Position numbers and translations under genes: made by a program | Origin: Oscillibacter sp. | Lineage (GTDB): Bacteria; Bacillota; Clostridia; Oscillospirales; Oscillospiraceae | Reading direction: 5' to 3' | DNA: 64,000 bases | Assembly (NCBI GenBank): GCA_017937405.1 | Contig: JAGBDS010000033.1 | Span: forward strand, 1 to 64,000 | Shown: one piece after another, positions 43,757-52,639 of the stretch | How the letters are laid out: each line of letters starts with the position of its first letter | Position numbering within the stretch: position 1 is the first letter of the stretch | The notes under the pieces: generated by a model | The model's database searches: none | The model's input: the letters and a program-made list of their open reading frames with translations, nothing else | Told to the model about the DNA's origin: nothing

Positions 43757-44920
43757 ATGCCCCAGCCCCTCTCCACCCGCACTGCCAGCTTTACCGACTC
43801 CGTCATCCGCCGGATGACCCGGGTCTCTTTGCAATATGACGCTGTGAACCTGTCCCAGGGGTTCCCCGACTTTGACCCGCCCCAGGCTATTCTGAACCGC
43901 CTGGCGGAGGTGGCCCACGAAGGCCCCCATCAGTACGCCATCACCTGGGGCGCCCAGAACTTCCGGGAGGCTCTGGCGAAAAAGCAGAGCCATTACATGG
44001 GCCGCTCCATCGACCCCAATTCTGAGATCGTGGCCACCTGCGGCTCCACCGAGGCCATGATGTGTGCCATGATGACCGTCACCAATCCCGGCGACAAAGT
44101 AATCGTGTTCTCTCCCTTCTATGAGAACTACGGCGCCGACACCATCCTCTCCGGCGCGGAGCCCATTTACGTCCCCCTGGTGCCCCCTACCTTCACTTTC
44201 GACCCGGAGGTGCTGGAGGACGCCTTCCTCCAGCATCCCAAGGCGCTGGTGCTGTGCAATCCCTCCAATCCCTGCGGCCGGGTGTTCACCCGGGAGGAGC
44301 TGCTCATCATCGCCGGCCTCGCGGAAAAGTACGACACCTACGTCATCACCGACGAGGTGTATGAGCACATCGTCTACGCGCCCCACACCCACACCTATTT
44401 CGCCACTCTGCCGGGGATGTGGGAGCGGACCCTCTCCTGCTCCTCCCTGTCCAAGACCTACTCCATCACCGGCTGGCGGCTGGGCTACATCATCGCTCCG
44501 GCGGAGATCATCGACCGGGCCAAGAAGGTCCACGACTTCCTGACCGTGGGCTGCGCCGCGCCGCTGATGGAGGCCGTCATGCCCGCCCTTGGCTTCGGCC
44601 AGGACTACTACGACGGGCTGCTTGCCAAGTACACCCACAAAAAAGAGCTGTTTTTGAAGGGTCTGGACAGCCTCGGCATCGCCCACAACGACCCCCAGGG
44701 CGCCTACTACGTCCTGCTGGACATCAGCGAGTACGGCTATGACAGCGACCTCACCTTCTGCGAGGACCTGGCCCGGGAGGTGGGCGTGGGCGCCGTGCCC
44801 GGCTCCAGCTTCTTCCGGGAGCCTGTGAATCACCTCATCCGGATGCACTTCGCCAAGAACGACGAGACGCTGAACACGGCCCTGACCCGGCTGGAAACGA
44901 TGAAAAAGCTGAAAAAATGA
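43757..44920 (+). CDS. PLP-dependent aminotransferase (class I/II)
   Basis: 387 residues, AAGGAG upstream. Fold-type I aminotransferase of the kynurenine/glutamine/aromatic group: VNLSQGFPDFDPPQAI, HQYAITWGAQNFREAL, CNPSNPCGRVFTREEL, ITDEVYEHIVY, and the PLP lysine in SSLSKTYSITGWRLGY. Enzymes of this group transaminate aromatic, sulfur or branched amino acids with pyruvate or 2-oxoglutarate. The palindrome just upstream resembles the candidate GntR sites, so it could feed 2-oxoacids to the ferredoxin oxidoreductase. Substrate uncertain. Confidence 0.92.
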   Translation: MPQPLSTRTASFTDSVIRRMTRVSLQYDAVNLSQGFPDFDPPQAILNRLAEVAHEGPHQYAITWGAQNFREALAKKQSHYMGRSIDPNSEIVATCGSTEAMMCAMMTVTNPGDKVIVFSPFYENYGADTILSGAEPIYVPLVPPTFTFDPEVLEDAFLQHPKALVLCNPSNPCGRVFTREELLIIAGLAEKYDTYVITDEVYEHIVYAPHTHTYFATLPGMWERTLSCSSLSKTYSITGWRLGYIIAPAEIIDRAKKVHDFLTVGCAAPLMEAVMPALGFGQDYYDGLLAKYTHKKELFLKGLDSLGIAHNDPQGAYYVLLDISEYGYDSDLTFCEDLAREVGVGAVPGSSFFREPVNHLIRMHFAKNDETLNTALTRLETMKKLKK

Positions 44921-44926
44921 CGCCAG

Positions 44927-44953
44927 CGCCCCGTCCTTTGGCCGGGGCGTTTC
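44927..44953 (+). terminator. Hairpin after the aminotransferase gene
   Basis: 7-bp GC stem CGCCCCG / CGGGGCG with 9-base loop, then TTTCC; a modest terminator. Confidence 0.5.
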
Positions 44954-44966
44954 CATGTTTCCCATA

Positions 44967-44995
44967 TCGACATTTTTCGTACTGTCTGCTATACT
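44967..44995 (+). promoter_or_regulatory. Promoter of the YgiQ gene
   Basis: TCGACA (44967-44972), 17-bp spacer, TATACT (44990-44995), 30 bases before the ATG. Confidence 0.65.
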
Positions 44996-45024
44996 GATAC
45001 CATCAACACAAGGGAGGATTCCCT

Positions 45025-46992
45025 ATGGAACGAGACTTCTTGCCCATTTCCCGGGCGGATATGAAGCGCCGGGGCTGGGAACAGTGTGATTTTGTATATG
45101 TCATCGGCGACGCCTATGTGGACCACCCCACCTTCGGCCACGCCATCATCTCCCGGGTGCTGGAAGACGCGGGCTACAAGGTGGGCATCATCTCCCAGCC
45201 GGACTGGAAGGACCCGGAGAGCATTCTGGCCCTGGGGGAGCCCCGCCTGGCTTTTCTGGTGATGAGCGGCAACATGGACTCCATGGTGAACCACTACTCC
45301 GTGTCCAAGCGCCGCCGCAAAACGGACGCCTTCACCCCTGGCGGACGTCTAGGCAAGCGGCCGGACCACGCCGCCGTGGTGTACTGCAACCTCATCCGCC
45401 GGACTTTCCCCCACAAGCCCGTCGTTGTGGGCGGCATCGAGGCCAGCCTCCGCCGCCTGGCCCATTACGACTACTGGTCGGACTCCCTGAAACGCTCCTT
45501 GCTGCTGGACTCTCAGGCGGACCTGCTGCTGTACGGCATGGGCGAGCGGAGCATCCTGGAGGTGGCGGAGGCCCTGGACAGCGGTTTGGACATCTCCGAC
45601 ATCACTTACATCCGCGGCTCAGTGTACAAGACCCGGAGCCTGGAGAGCGTCTACGACGCCCTGCCCCTGCCCTCCTATGAGGCCCTTTGCGCCGACCGGC
45701 GGACCTACGCCGAGAGCTTTTACAAGCAATACTGCAACACCGACCCCTTCATTGCCAAGCGGCTGGTGGAGCCCTACGAGCAGGAGCGGTGCTACGTGGT
45801 CCAGAACCCGCCCCAGGAGCCTCTGAGCACGGAGGAGATGGACCACGTCTACGCCCTGCCCTATATGCGAACCTACCACCCCTCCTACGAAAGGATGGGC
45901 GGCGTCCCCGCCATTGAGGAGGTCAAGTTCAGCCTGACCTCCAACCGGGGGTGCTTCGGCGGCTGCTCCTTCTGCGCCCTGACCTTCCACCAAGGCCGCA
46001 TCGTCCAGACCCGAAGCCACGAGGCCATCATCGGCGAGGCGAAACAGGTCATCCAGGACCCGGACTTCAAGGGCTACATCCACGACGTGGGCGGCCCAAC
46101 CGCCAATTTCCGCCATCCCAGCTGCCAGAAGCAACTCACCAAAGGCGTCTGCCCCAACCGCCAATGCCTGTTCCCCACGCCCTGCAAGAATCTGCAGGTG
46201 GACCACCGGGACTATCTGGAGCTGCTGCGGAAGCTCCGGGCACTGCCGGGGGTGAAAAAGGTATTCATCCGCAGCGGCATCCGGTTCGACTACCTGCTGT
46301 GCGACAAAGACGACACCTTCTTAAAGGAAATGGTGAAGCACCACATCTCCGGCCAATTAAAAGTCGCGCCGGAGCATGTGGCGGATCCGGTGCTGAAGAT
46401 GATGGGCAAGCCCCCCAACGCCGTCTATCAGAAATTTATCACCAAGTACCAGCGGCTCAACGAAAAGCTGGGCATGAAGCAGTACGTTGTGCCCTACCTG
46501 ATGAGCAGTCACCCCGGTTCCACGCTGAAAGAGGCCGTCAAACTGGCGGAGTACCTGCGGGACCTGGGCTATATGCCGGAGCAGGTGCAGGACTTCTACC
46601 CCACCCCCTCTACCATCTCCACCGTCATGTATTACGCCGGCCTGGACCCCCGGACCATGGAGCCGGTGTATGTGCCCACCAACCCCCACGAAAAGGCCAT
46701 GCAGCGGGCCCTCATCCAGTACCGGGACCCAAAGAATTACGCCCTCGTCCGGGAGGCCCTGGAAAAGGCGGGCCGTCAGGACCTGATCGGTTTTGGAAAG
46801 GAATGCCTCATCCGGCCCTATCCGCCGAAGAAAGAGGCTCCCGGCGGCAAAAAAGAGGCCACAAAATCAGGCGTCAAAAATCCGCCTCGGAAAGGCGAAA
46901 AAGCGCCCCAAAAGGGAAGGCCCACCCAGCGCAGGGACCGGCCCGGACAGATGTCTTCCCGGACGGACCGCCCCCGCCGGAAAAAACGATAA
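45025..46992 (+). CDS. ygiQ: YgiQ family radical SAM protein (UPF0313)
   Basis: 655 residues. The radical SAM cluster motif CFGGCSFC (Cys 310, 314, 317) lies in the middle after a long UPF0313-specific N-terminal part (FLPISRADMKRRGWEQCDFV; GNMDSMVNHYSVSKRRR; VVGGIEASLRRLAHYDYWSD). A later KVAPEHVADPVLKMMGKP segment is typical. Residues from about 595 form a Lys/Pro-rich basic tail. The family generates a 5'-deoxyadenosyl radical; its substrate is not known. Like all radical SAM enzymes it would release 5'-deoxyadenosine, the compound the deoD-mtnA-aldolase unit might recycle. Confidence 0.94.
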   Translation: MERDFLPISRADMKRRGWEQCDFVYVIGDAYVDHPTFGHAIISRVLEDAGYKVGIISQPDWKDPESILALGEPRLAFLVMSGNMDSMVNHYSVSKRRRKTDAFTPGGRLGKRPDHAAVVYCNLIRRTFPHKPVVVGGIEASLRRLAHYDYWSDSLKRSLLLDSQADLLLYGMGERSILEVAEALDSGLDISDITYIRGSVYKTRSLESVYDALPLPSYEALCADRRTYAESFYKQYCNTDPFIAKRLVEPYEQERCYVVQNPPQEPLSTEEMDHVYALPYMRTYHPSYERMGGVPAIEEVKFSLTSNRGCFGGCSFCALTFHQGRIVQTRSHEAIIGEAKQVIQDPDFKGYIHDVGGPTANFRHPSCQKQLTKGVCPNRQCLFPTPCKNLQVDHRDYLELLRKLRALPGVKKVFIRSGIRFDYLLCDKDDTFLKEMVKHHISGQLKVAPEHVADPVLKMMGKPPNAVYQKFITKYQRLNEKLGMKQYVVPYLMSSHPGSTLKEAVKLAEYLRDLGYMPEQVQDFYPTPSTISTVMYYAGLDPRTMEPVYVPTNPHEKAMQRALIQYRDPKNYALVREALEKAGRQDLIGFGKECLIRPYPPKKEAPGGKKEATKSGVKNPPRKGEKAPQKGRPTQRRDRPGQMSSRTDRPRRKKR

Positions 46993-46995
46993 CTA

Positions 46996-47025
46996 GAAAA
47001 CGCCCGCCTCGGGCGTTTTCTTTTT
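46996..47025 (+). terminator. Terminator after ygiQ
   Basis: 10-bp stem GAAAACGCCC / GGGCGTTTTC with GCCTC loop, followed by five T. Confidence 0.88.
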
Positions 47026-47086
47026 CGCATACACGCCATTTTCCCCGCATAGGATGAACCAACAAGAGGCGGGGAGTGAAGGTGTT

Positions 47087-47335
47087 TTGAAGGAAAACAT
47101 GGAGGAGCGGGCGGAACGCCTGGCTCTTTACATCATAGAGAACCGGACCACGGTCCGCGCCGCCGCGCAGAAATTCGGCATCAGCAAATCCACGGTCCAC
47201 AAAGACATTTCCGAGCGGCTGCCCCTATTCAACCGCCCGTTGTACTTGCAGGTCAAGGAAGTGCTGGACGTCAACAAGGCCCAGCGGCACATCCGGGGCG
47301 GCATCGCCACCCGGAAAAAGTACCGGGGCATCTGA
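47087..47335 (+). CDS. spoIIID: Sporulation transcriptional regulator SpoIIID
   Basis: About 82 residues. The central HTH is strongly conserved (RTTVRAAAQKFGISKSTVHK, then DISERL), followed by the C-terminal basic helix (VLDVNKAQRHIRGGIATRKK) used for DNA contact in Bacillus SpoIIID. I chose the TTG at 47087, which gives exactly the usual family length ahead of the first helix; ATG 47099 (GAAGGA upstream) and ATG 47054 are alternatives. SpoIIID works in the mother cell with sigma-E and helps switch on sigma-K. With spoVT it indicates a sporulating organism. Confidence 0.93.
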   Translation: MKENMEERAERLALYIIENRTTVRAAAQKFGISKSTVHKDISERLPLFNRPLYLQVKEVLDVNKAQRHIRGGIATRKKYRGI

Positions 47336-47372
47336 CCGCTGGTATGCGCCATCACAATGATAGGATTCTTGG

Positions 47373-47400
47373 AAAATAGCGGCGAAGCCGCTATTTTTCT
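47373..47400 (+). terminator. Terminator after spoIIID
   Basis: 11-bp stem AAAATAGCGGC / GCCGCTATTTT with GAA loop, then TTC. Confidence 0.85.
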
Positions 47401-47401
47401 C

Positions 47402-47430
47402 TTGTGTTTTTCATGGACGGGCTATATAAT
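47402..47430 (+). promoter_or_regulatory. Promoter of the LCP gene
   Basis: TTGTGT (47402-47407), 17-bp spacer, perfect TATAAT (47425-47430), about 55 bases before the ATG at 47485. Confidence 0.65.
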
Positions 47431-47484
47431 GAGGTGCAGTATTATGTAAATCGACCGTCTTCGAGCAAAGGAGCGTTGTTTCCC

Positions 47485-48495
47485 ATGTCCAAACCCCGCC
47501 ACCTCCGCAAACGGCAGAGACGCAGTCCCGTTCCCCTGCTGCTTCTGGCCGTATTCGTGCTGGCCGCCGCCTATGCCGGGCTCCACGGCCTGTTCCGGGC
47601 GCCGGAACAAAAGCAGACTCTTCCGAAACCCGTCCAGCAAGTATCCGCCGAAGCTGACGGTGCCCAAGGGGCCGGGGAAGAAATGCCCCAGGAAGACCTC
47701 CGCTCCCACTTTGAGCGAAAGCCGGACTTTTACACCATTTTGGTCTCCGGCGTGGACGATGGCAACGGCGGCAGCGACACCAACATTTTAGTGGCGGTGG
47801 ACGCCGCCACTGACTACATTTACGGCGTCAGCATCCCCCGGGACACGAAAGCCTCCTTCAACGGCAAAAGCCATAAAATCAACGCTGCCTATAACACCGG
47901 CGGCATGAAGATGCTGGCTGACGTGGTGTCGGACCAGTTGGGCATCCCGGTGGACTACACCGTTCTGGTGGACCTGCGGGGCTTTGAGGCTCTGGTGGAC
48001 GCCATCGGCGGCGTGGACTTCGCGGTCCCTGTGGACATGGACTACGATGACCCCGTTCAGGACCTGCACATCCACTTCACCAAGGGCTTTCAGCATCTGA
48101 ACGGAGCCGACGCCCTGAAGGTAGTCCGCTTCCGCCACAACAACGACGGCACCGGCTACGGCAGTGAGGACCTGGGCCGGATGCAGACCCAGCAGAACTT
48201 TTTGAAGACCGTTGCCAAGCAGACCCTGACTGTGTCCAACCTCACCAAGGTAGACAACTTCGTGAAGATCTTCCAACAGTATGTGGAGACGGACCTGAGC
48301 CTCGGCAATCTGGCCTGGCTGGGCCGGGAGGCCATCACCATCGGCGCTGAGAACATTGACTTCTCCACCCTTCCCGGCAAGTGGAAGTCCCCGTACATCT
48401 ATCCGGACCAGGAGGAGACCCTGTCCCTGGTCAATCAATACCTGAACCCCTACGTGGAGGACCGGACGGCAGCGGACCTGCACATCCCCGGCTGA
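47485..48495 (+). CDS. LytR-CpsA-Psr (LCP) family glycopolymer transferase
   Basis: 336 residues from ATG 47485 (AAAGGAG upstream). A basic N-terminus (KPRHLRKRQRRS) and one membrane anchor (about 15-33) put the LCP domain outside the membrane. Domain marks: SGVDDGNGGSDTNILVAVDA, VSIPRDTKASF, HKINAAYNTGG, and FRHNNDGTGYGSEDLGRMQT with the Arg residues that bind the lipid pyrophosphate. LCP proteins attach teichoic acid or other glycopolymers from lipid carriers to peptidoglycan. The following SLH/transglutaminase gene starts 27 bases later and is probably co-transcribed, making a small envelope operon. Confidence 0.92.
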   Translation: MSKPRHLRKRQRRSPVPLLLLAVFVLAAAYAGLHGLFRAPEQKQTLPKPVQQVSAEADGAQGAGEEMPQEDLRSHFERKPDFYTILVSGVDDGNGGSDTNILVAVDAATDYIYGVSIPRDTKASFNGKSHKINAAYNTGGMKMLADVVSDQLGIPVDYTVLVDLRGFEALVDAIGGVDFAVPVDMDYDDPVQDLHIHFTKGFQHLNGADALKVVRFRHNNDGTGYGSEDLGRMQTQQNFLKTVAKQTLTVSNLTKVDNFVKIFQQYVETDLSLGNLAWLGREAITIGAENIDFSTLPGKWKSPYIYPDQEETLSLVNQYLNPYVEDRTAADLHIPG

Positions 48496-48522
48496 CCTCC
48501 GCCCAGTTGAAAGGAGACTGCT

Positions 48523-49953
48523 TTGAAAAAGCACATTCCCCTGCTGCTGGCCTTGTGCCTGCTGCTGACCGTCCCAGCCCTGGCCGCCGAGGACTCCATG
48601 GAAAACTTCGTTCGGAGCAAGACCTACGACCAGCAGTTTTCCGACCTGTCTGCCGACTCTGTCTTTTACAGCAATGTCTCCGCCCTGTATGAGTACGGCC
48701 TGTCCGTGGGCAAGCCCGACGGCACATTTGGTCTGAAGGACTCCCTGACCGTGGGACAAGCCGTCATCTTCGCGGGCCGCATCCGCAGCCTGTACCGCAC
48801 CGGAGACCCGGAGCTTGGCCCCGCCGCCTACCGGACGGAGGGACAAGCAACTGCCGTGCCCTATCTCCTCTACCTCCAGGCGGAGGGCATTCTGGGCACG
48901 GAGCTGGACGGCCAGCTTTCCAGCGCCGCTACCCGGGCCCAGATGGCCCATGTGCTGGCGAACCTTTTGCCGCCCGAGGCACTACCCGCCATCAATGAGG
49001 AACTGGTATCCGAAGGCTATGCTACCCGCCGCTTCATCACCGACGTGACGGAGTACACTCCTTGCCAACAGGATATTCTGGCCCTGTACCGCACCGGCGT
49101 CTGCGCGGGCGTGGACGCGTACGGCACCTTCCTGCCGGACAGCGCCATCACCCGGGGCGCTGCCGCGGCTATGCTGACCCGGCTGGCGGACCCCGCCCTG
49201 CGGGTGACGCTGGACTGGGACCTGTCCTACGCATACAGTGCCAAGGGCGCTACCCTGGCAAGTCTGGTGGAGCCCGGGACCTATGTGGCCTCCCCTGCCG
49301 CCGCTGGGGAAATGGACAGCGCCATCCGCTATATGCTCTCCCGTGGCGAAAGCACCATGACCCTCCGCTATCCCGGTCTTTCCGCCGTGAAAGCCCGGCA
49401 GGTGATGCAGCAGGCGCTGTCTACTGTAAAACTCTACTGCGAACAGGGCTATAACTCCGTATCCTGCTCCTACTCTCTGGCAGGAGATATGACGCTGACC
49501 TTCTCCGCAGCCGGAGTCGGAGACTGGATTCAGGAATACCGCACTTCTGCCATGGAGGCAGCCATTGAGGTCCACGACCAGCTCTGGGCCAACCGGCAGA
49601 TCACCTCAGGCATGACGGAGCTGGAAAAGGCCCGGGTCTATTATACCTGGGTCTGCGAAAACACCGCCTATGACTACCAGGCCGGAGACGATTCCATCAG
49701 CCATACGCCGTACAGCCTGTTCGAGCTGGGCACCGCCGTCTGTGACGGCTACACCGGTGCCTACAACCTGCTGCTGAAGCTGGAGGGCATCGACTGCACC
49801 GCCCTCTCCAACAATTCCCACATCTGGACCGTGGCCACGCTGGACGGCACCGCGTACCACATCGACACCACCTGGGGAGACAGCGGCCCTGCCATCAACT
49901 ACAGCTATTTCGCCATGACGGAGGAACAGTCCCGGGCGGAACACCCCTGGTAA
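48523..49953 (+). CDS. Secreted SLH-domain protein with transglutaminase-like C-terminal domain
   Basis: 476 residues from a TTG with AAAGGAG 6 bases upstream. A signal peptide (HIPLLLALCLLLTVPALA) is cleaved near residue 21. Residues about 35-225 contain three S-layer-homology-like units (FSDLSADSVFYSNVSALYEY; AVPYLLYLQAEGILG; FITDVTEYTPCQQDILALYR), which bind secondary cell-wall polymer. After a middle region of unclear fold, residues about 360-460 are a transglutaminase/protease-like domain with a Cys407-His433-Asp448 triad (VCDGY, NSHIW, HIDTTW). It is probably a wall-bound enzyme acting on proteins or peptidoglycan. The upstream LCP protein may make its wall anchor. Confidence 0.9.
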   Translation: MKKHIPLLLALCLLLTVPALAAEDSMENFVRSKTYDQQFSDLSADSVFYSNVSALYEYGLSVGKPDGTFGLKDSLTVGQAVIFAGRIRSLYRTGDPELGPAAYRTEGQATAVPYLLYLQAEGILGTELDGQLSSAATRAQMAHVLANLLPPEALPAINEELVSEGYATRRFITDVTEYTPCQQDILALYRTGVCAGVDAYGTFLPDSAITRGAAAAMLTRLADPALRVTLDWDLSYAYSAKGATLASLVEPGTYVASPAAAGEMDSAIRYMLSRGESTMTLRYPGLSAVKARQVMQQALSTVKLYCEQGYNSVSCSYSLAGDMTLTFSAAGVGDWIQEYRTSAMEAAIEVHDQLWANRQITSGMTELEKARVYYTWVCENTAYDYQAGDDSISHTPYSLFELGTAVCDGYTGAYNLLLKLEGIDCTALSNNSHIWTVATLDGTAYHIDTTWGDSGPAINYSYFAMTEEQSRAEHPW

Positions 49954-49962
49954 TATTATCCA

Positions 49963-49998
49963 AAAAGGACCGTGAAACGAGCGTTTCACGGTCCTTTT
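49963..49998. terminator. Bidirectional terminator between the SLH/transglutaminase gene and DUF3810 gene
   Basis: 16-bp stem AAAAGGACCGTGAAAC / GTTTCACGGTCCTTTT with a 4-base loop. Confidence 0.9.
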
Positions 49999-51114
49999 CT
50001 ATTGCAATGCCCGGGCCGCTGCGTCCCGGTAGTACACCACCAGCATATCCACCACGGTGCCGTAGGACTGGATGCCCCGCTCCTCACCGTAGGCCTTCAG
50101 CATCCCGTCGTAGACCTTGTTGGACACCTTCTGTGCCGCCGTATTCCGGAACTGGTCCCAATAGGCGGTGTTGTCCGCCAGGTCGGCCTCCACCGTCTCC
50201 GGCAGGGCCTCCCGGATGGCCCAGTAGGTCTCCGGCGCCACCCGGTACAGGGCGTTGCTCAGGTAGATGTACCCCATGAGCCAGCCGGAATAGACATACG
50301 TGTCATTTCCGCAGGTGGTGGATGCCAGAATTGCCAGGAAATTGCACTCCTGCTCCGAAGCGTAGCCCCGCTGGTGGGCCATCTCATGGGCCGCCGTGGC
50401 AGGCAACATACAGGCGGGACTGTCGATATTGACGTTGGACTCCCCGGTATAGGGGCAGTACACCCCGGTAAAATCCAGGGCGCTCATGATGCGGGACAGC
50501 CGCACCGGCTTCACGCCCAAATCATCAAACTCCAAAAACGGGAACTGCTTCTCCAGCTCGTCATAGGCGTGGGGGCTGTCCGCCAGGATGTCCTCCCGGG
50601 GAACGGCAAACACGCCGTTCTCGTCCCGCTCCACGGTGTCCGCCGTCAGGGCAGTCTGGCGGGCAAAGTGCACCGTCACCGCCAGCAGGTCCTCCACCGC
50701 CACAGGCTGGGCGTAGATGCCGGAGCGCTCCTGAAAGCTGTCGGTATAGTAGTCCGCGCCCCAGAACCAGCAGAACACCACGCCAAGAGTCAATGCTCCG
50801 CACGCGGCGCCCAGCAGGGCGGTGTATGTACGCCGGCCCCGCTTCTCTTTCCCGGCACGGGCCACCGCAATGACGCTCCACACCGCATAGGCGATGACCG
50901 CCAGCACCAATAGAATGCACAGCAGCTCCGCCACGGAGAAGTCCACCCGGTAGCACAGCCGGCCGGTAAAGCGGCGGATGGGGGCGGAAAAATTGTGTAC
51001 AAAGCCATTCATGGCCGCCCGGCTCTCCCGAAGCAGGGCGAACAATGCCAGCAGCCCGAGGTCCGCCAGCAGCCAGAGATGGAGTTTTTTATGTTGCAGG
51101 AAAAAGTTCTTCAT
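49999..51114 (-). CDS. DUF3810 family membrane protein, zinc metallopeptidase-like
   Basis: 371 residues. Three N-terminal membrane segments (about 12-30, 62-84 and 97-117) precede a soluble part with the HExxH motif ATAAHEMAHQRGYASEQECN, where two His and a following Glu could bind zinc. The family is DUF3810, with no fixed function. The ATG lies only 2 bases past the stop of the peptide ABC ATPase gene, so it is the sixth gene of that operon and is probably translated by coupling. A role in trimming peptides or processing a membrane protein for the transporter is possible; this is inference. Confidence 0.88.
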   Translation of the reverse strand: MKNFFLQHKKLHLWLLADLGLLALFALLRESRAAMNGFVHNFSAPIRRFTGRLCYRVDFSVAELLCILLVLAVIAYAVWSVIAVARAGKEKRGRRTYTALLGAACGALTLGVVFCWFWGADYYTDSFQERSGIYAQPVAVEDLLAVTVHFARQTALTADTVERDENGVFAVPREDILADSPHAYDELEKQFPFLEFDDLGVKPVRLSRIMSALDFTGVYCPYTGESNVNIDSPACMLPATAAHEMAHQRGYASEQECNFLAILASTTCGNDTYVYSGWLMGYIYLSNALYRVAPETYWAIREALPETVEADLADNTAYWDQFRNTAAQKVSNKVYDGMLKAYGEERGIQSYGTVVDMLVVYYRDAAARALQ

Positions 51115-51116
51115 AT

Positions 51117-51851
51117 TTACTCAGCGGCAGCCAGAAGCTGCTTGGTATATTCCTCTTTGGGATGGTCAAAAATATCGTCCACCGTCCCCTGCTCCACGAT
51201 GCGGCCCTGCTTCATCACCAGCACCCGGTCGCAGAGCTGGTACACCACGTTCAGGTCGTGGGAGATGAACAGGTAGCTCAGGTCCAGCTCGTCCCGCAGC
51301 GTTTTCAGCAGCTTTAAAATCTGGGCCTGGATGGTCACGTCCAGGGCGCTGACCGGCTCGTCGGCAATGAGGAACCGGGGCCGCTGGATGAGGGCCGTGG
51401 CGATACTGACCCGCTGGCGCTGGCCGCCGGACAGCTCCGCTGGCCTTGCCGTCAGTACCTCCTCCGACAGCTCTACCCGGGAGAGCATCTCCCGGACACG
51501 GCGCTTCCGTTCCAGGGCGCCGTACTTACCGTAGATGCGCAGGGGTTCTTCCAGGATCCACTCCACAGAATATGCGGGGTTCAGGGAGCTGTACGGGTCC
51601 TGAAAGATCATCTGGGGCCGCTTCGTGTAATGGGTGATGCTTCCCTGGTCGGGTTTTATCATACCCAGGATAGCCCGGGACAGGGTAGATTTGCCCGTGC
51701 CGGACTCCCCCACCAGGCCCAGTATCTCCCCGTGGTGGACGTCGAAGGTCACGTCATGGAGGACCTCCTGATACGTTCCCTTGCGGAACCGGCCGCCCTC
51801 ATGGTAGCCGCCGCTGACGTGGGAGACGGAGAGCACCAGTTCCTCGTTCAT
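51117..51851 (-). CDS. oppF: Peptide ABC transporter ATP-binding protein (OppF/DppF type)
   Basis: 244 residues with the full ABC set: Walker [20 protein letters not shown] loop [12 protein letters not shown], signature [12 protein letters not shown], Walker [14 protein letters not shown], switch His in FISHDLNVV. It is a short OppF-like form without the long C-terminal oligopeptide-type extension. It works as one half of the ATPase pair with the gene at 51848, which it overlaps by 4 bases. Confidence 0.94.
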   Translation of the reverse strand: MNEELVLSVSHVSGGYHEGGRFRKGTYQEVLHDVTFDVHHGEILGLVGESGTGKSTLSRAILGMIKPDQGSITHYTKRPQMIFQDPYSSLNPAYSVEWILEEPLRIYGKYGALERKRRVREMLSRVELSEEVLTARPAELSGGQRQRVSIATALIQRPRFLIADEPVSALDVTIQAQILKLLKTLRDELDLSYLFISHDLNVVYQLCDRVLVMKQGRIVEQGTVDDIFDHPKEEYTKQLLAAAE

Positions 51852-52639
51852 AAGGTGTCCTCCTTCCGCTTCCGGGTGGGGATGGCGGCGATGAGCCGCT
51901 GGGTATAGGGATGCTGGGGATGGTGGAACACCTGGTCAGTGTCCCCCTCCTCCACCAGGACGCCCCGCTGCATCACCGCGACCCGGCGGCAGAGCTTGCG
52001 CACCACGTTCAGGTTGTGGGAGATGAACAGCATGGACATCCCGGACTCCCGGTTCAGCTTTTTCAAAAGCTCCAAAATCTGCGCCTGGATAGTCACATCC
52101 AGGGCGGTGGTAGGCTCGTCCAGCAGCAAGAGCTTGGGCCGCTGGATGATGGCCGCCGCGATCATAGCCCGCTGGAGCATACCGCCGGAGAGCTCATGGG
52201 GGTACTTGTCGTACACCGCCTCCACTTCCGGCAACTCCACGGCGGCCAGGGCCTCCAGGGCCATGGCACGGCGCTCCTGCTTGGTTTTGTCGGTATGGAT
52301 GTGGAGGACCTCCTCCACCTGATGGCCGATCTTCATCAGCGGGTCCATGGCTGTCATGGGCTCTTGAAACACCACGCCCATGTCCCGGCCCTGGACCTGC
52401 CGCAGCAGGGAGCGGTCGGCGTGGAGCAGCTCCGTGCCGTCCAGCAGCACCTGACCGGAGTAGTCGCAGCTTTTCCGGGGCAGCAGCCCCGCCACGCTCA
52501 TGGCGGTGACGCTCTTGCCGGAGCCGGATTCGCCCACCAGGCCTAAGATTTCGCCGTCGTGGATGGTGAGGGACACGCCTGCCACCGCTTCCCGGTCCCG
52601 GTTGTGGAATTTCACATGCAGGTCTCGAATCTCCAGCAT
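51848..52639 (-). CDS. oppD: Peptide ABC transporter ATP-binding protein (OppD/DppD type)
   Basis: 263 residues: Walker [19 protein letters not shown] loop [18 protein letters not shown], signature [12 protein letters not shown], Walker [14 protein letters not shown], and FISHNLNVV. The QEPMTAMDP and signature GGMLQR features are typical of OppD/DppD rather than OppF. The start overlaps the permease stop by one base (TGATG). It energises uptake of peptides or nickel-type substrates. Confidence 0.94.
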   Translation of the reverse strand: MLEIRDLHVKFHNRDREAVAGVSLTIHDGEILGLVGESGSGKSVTAMSVAGLLPRKSCDYSGQVLLDGTELLHADRSLLRQVQGRDMGVVFQEPMTAMDPLMKIGHQVEEVLHIHTDKTKQERRAMALEALAAVELPEVEAVYDKYPHELSGGMLQRAMIAAAIIQRPKLLLLDEPTTALDVTIQAQILELLKKLNRESGMSMLFISHNLNVVRKLCRRVAVMQRGVLVEEGDTDQVFHHPQHPYTQRLIAAIPTRKRKEDTL

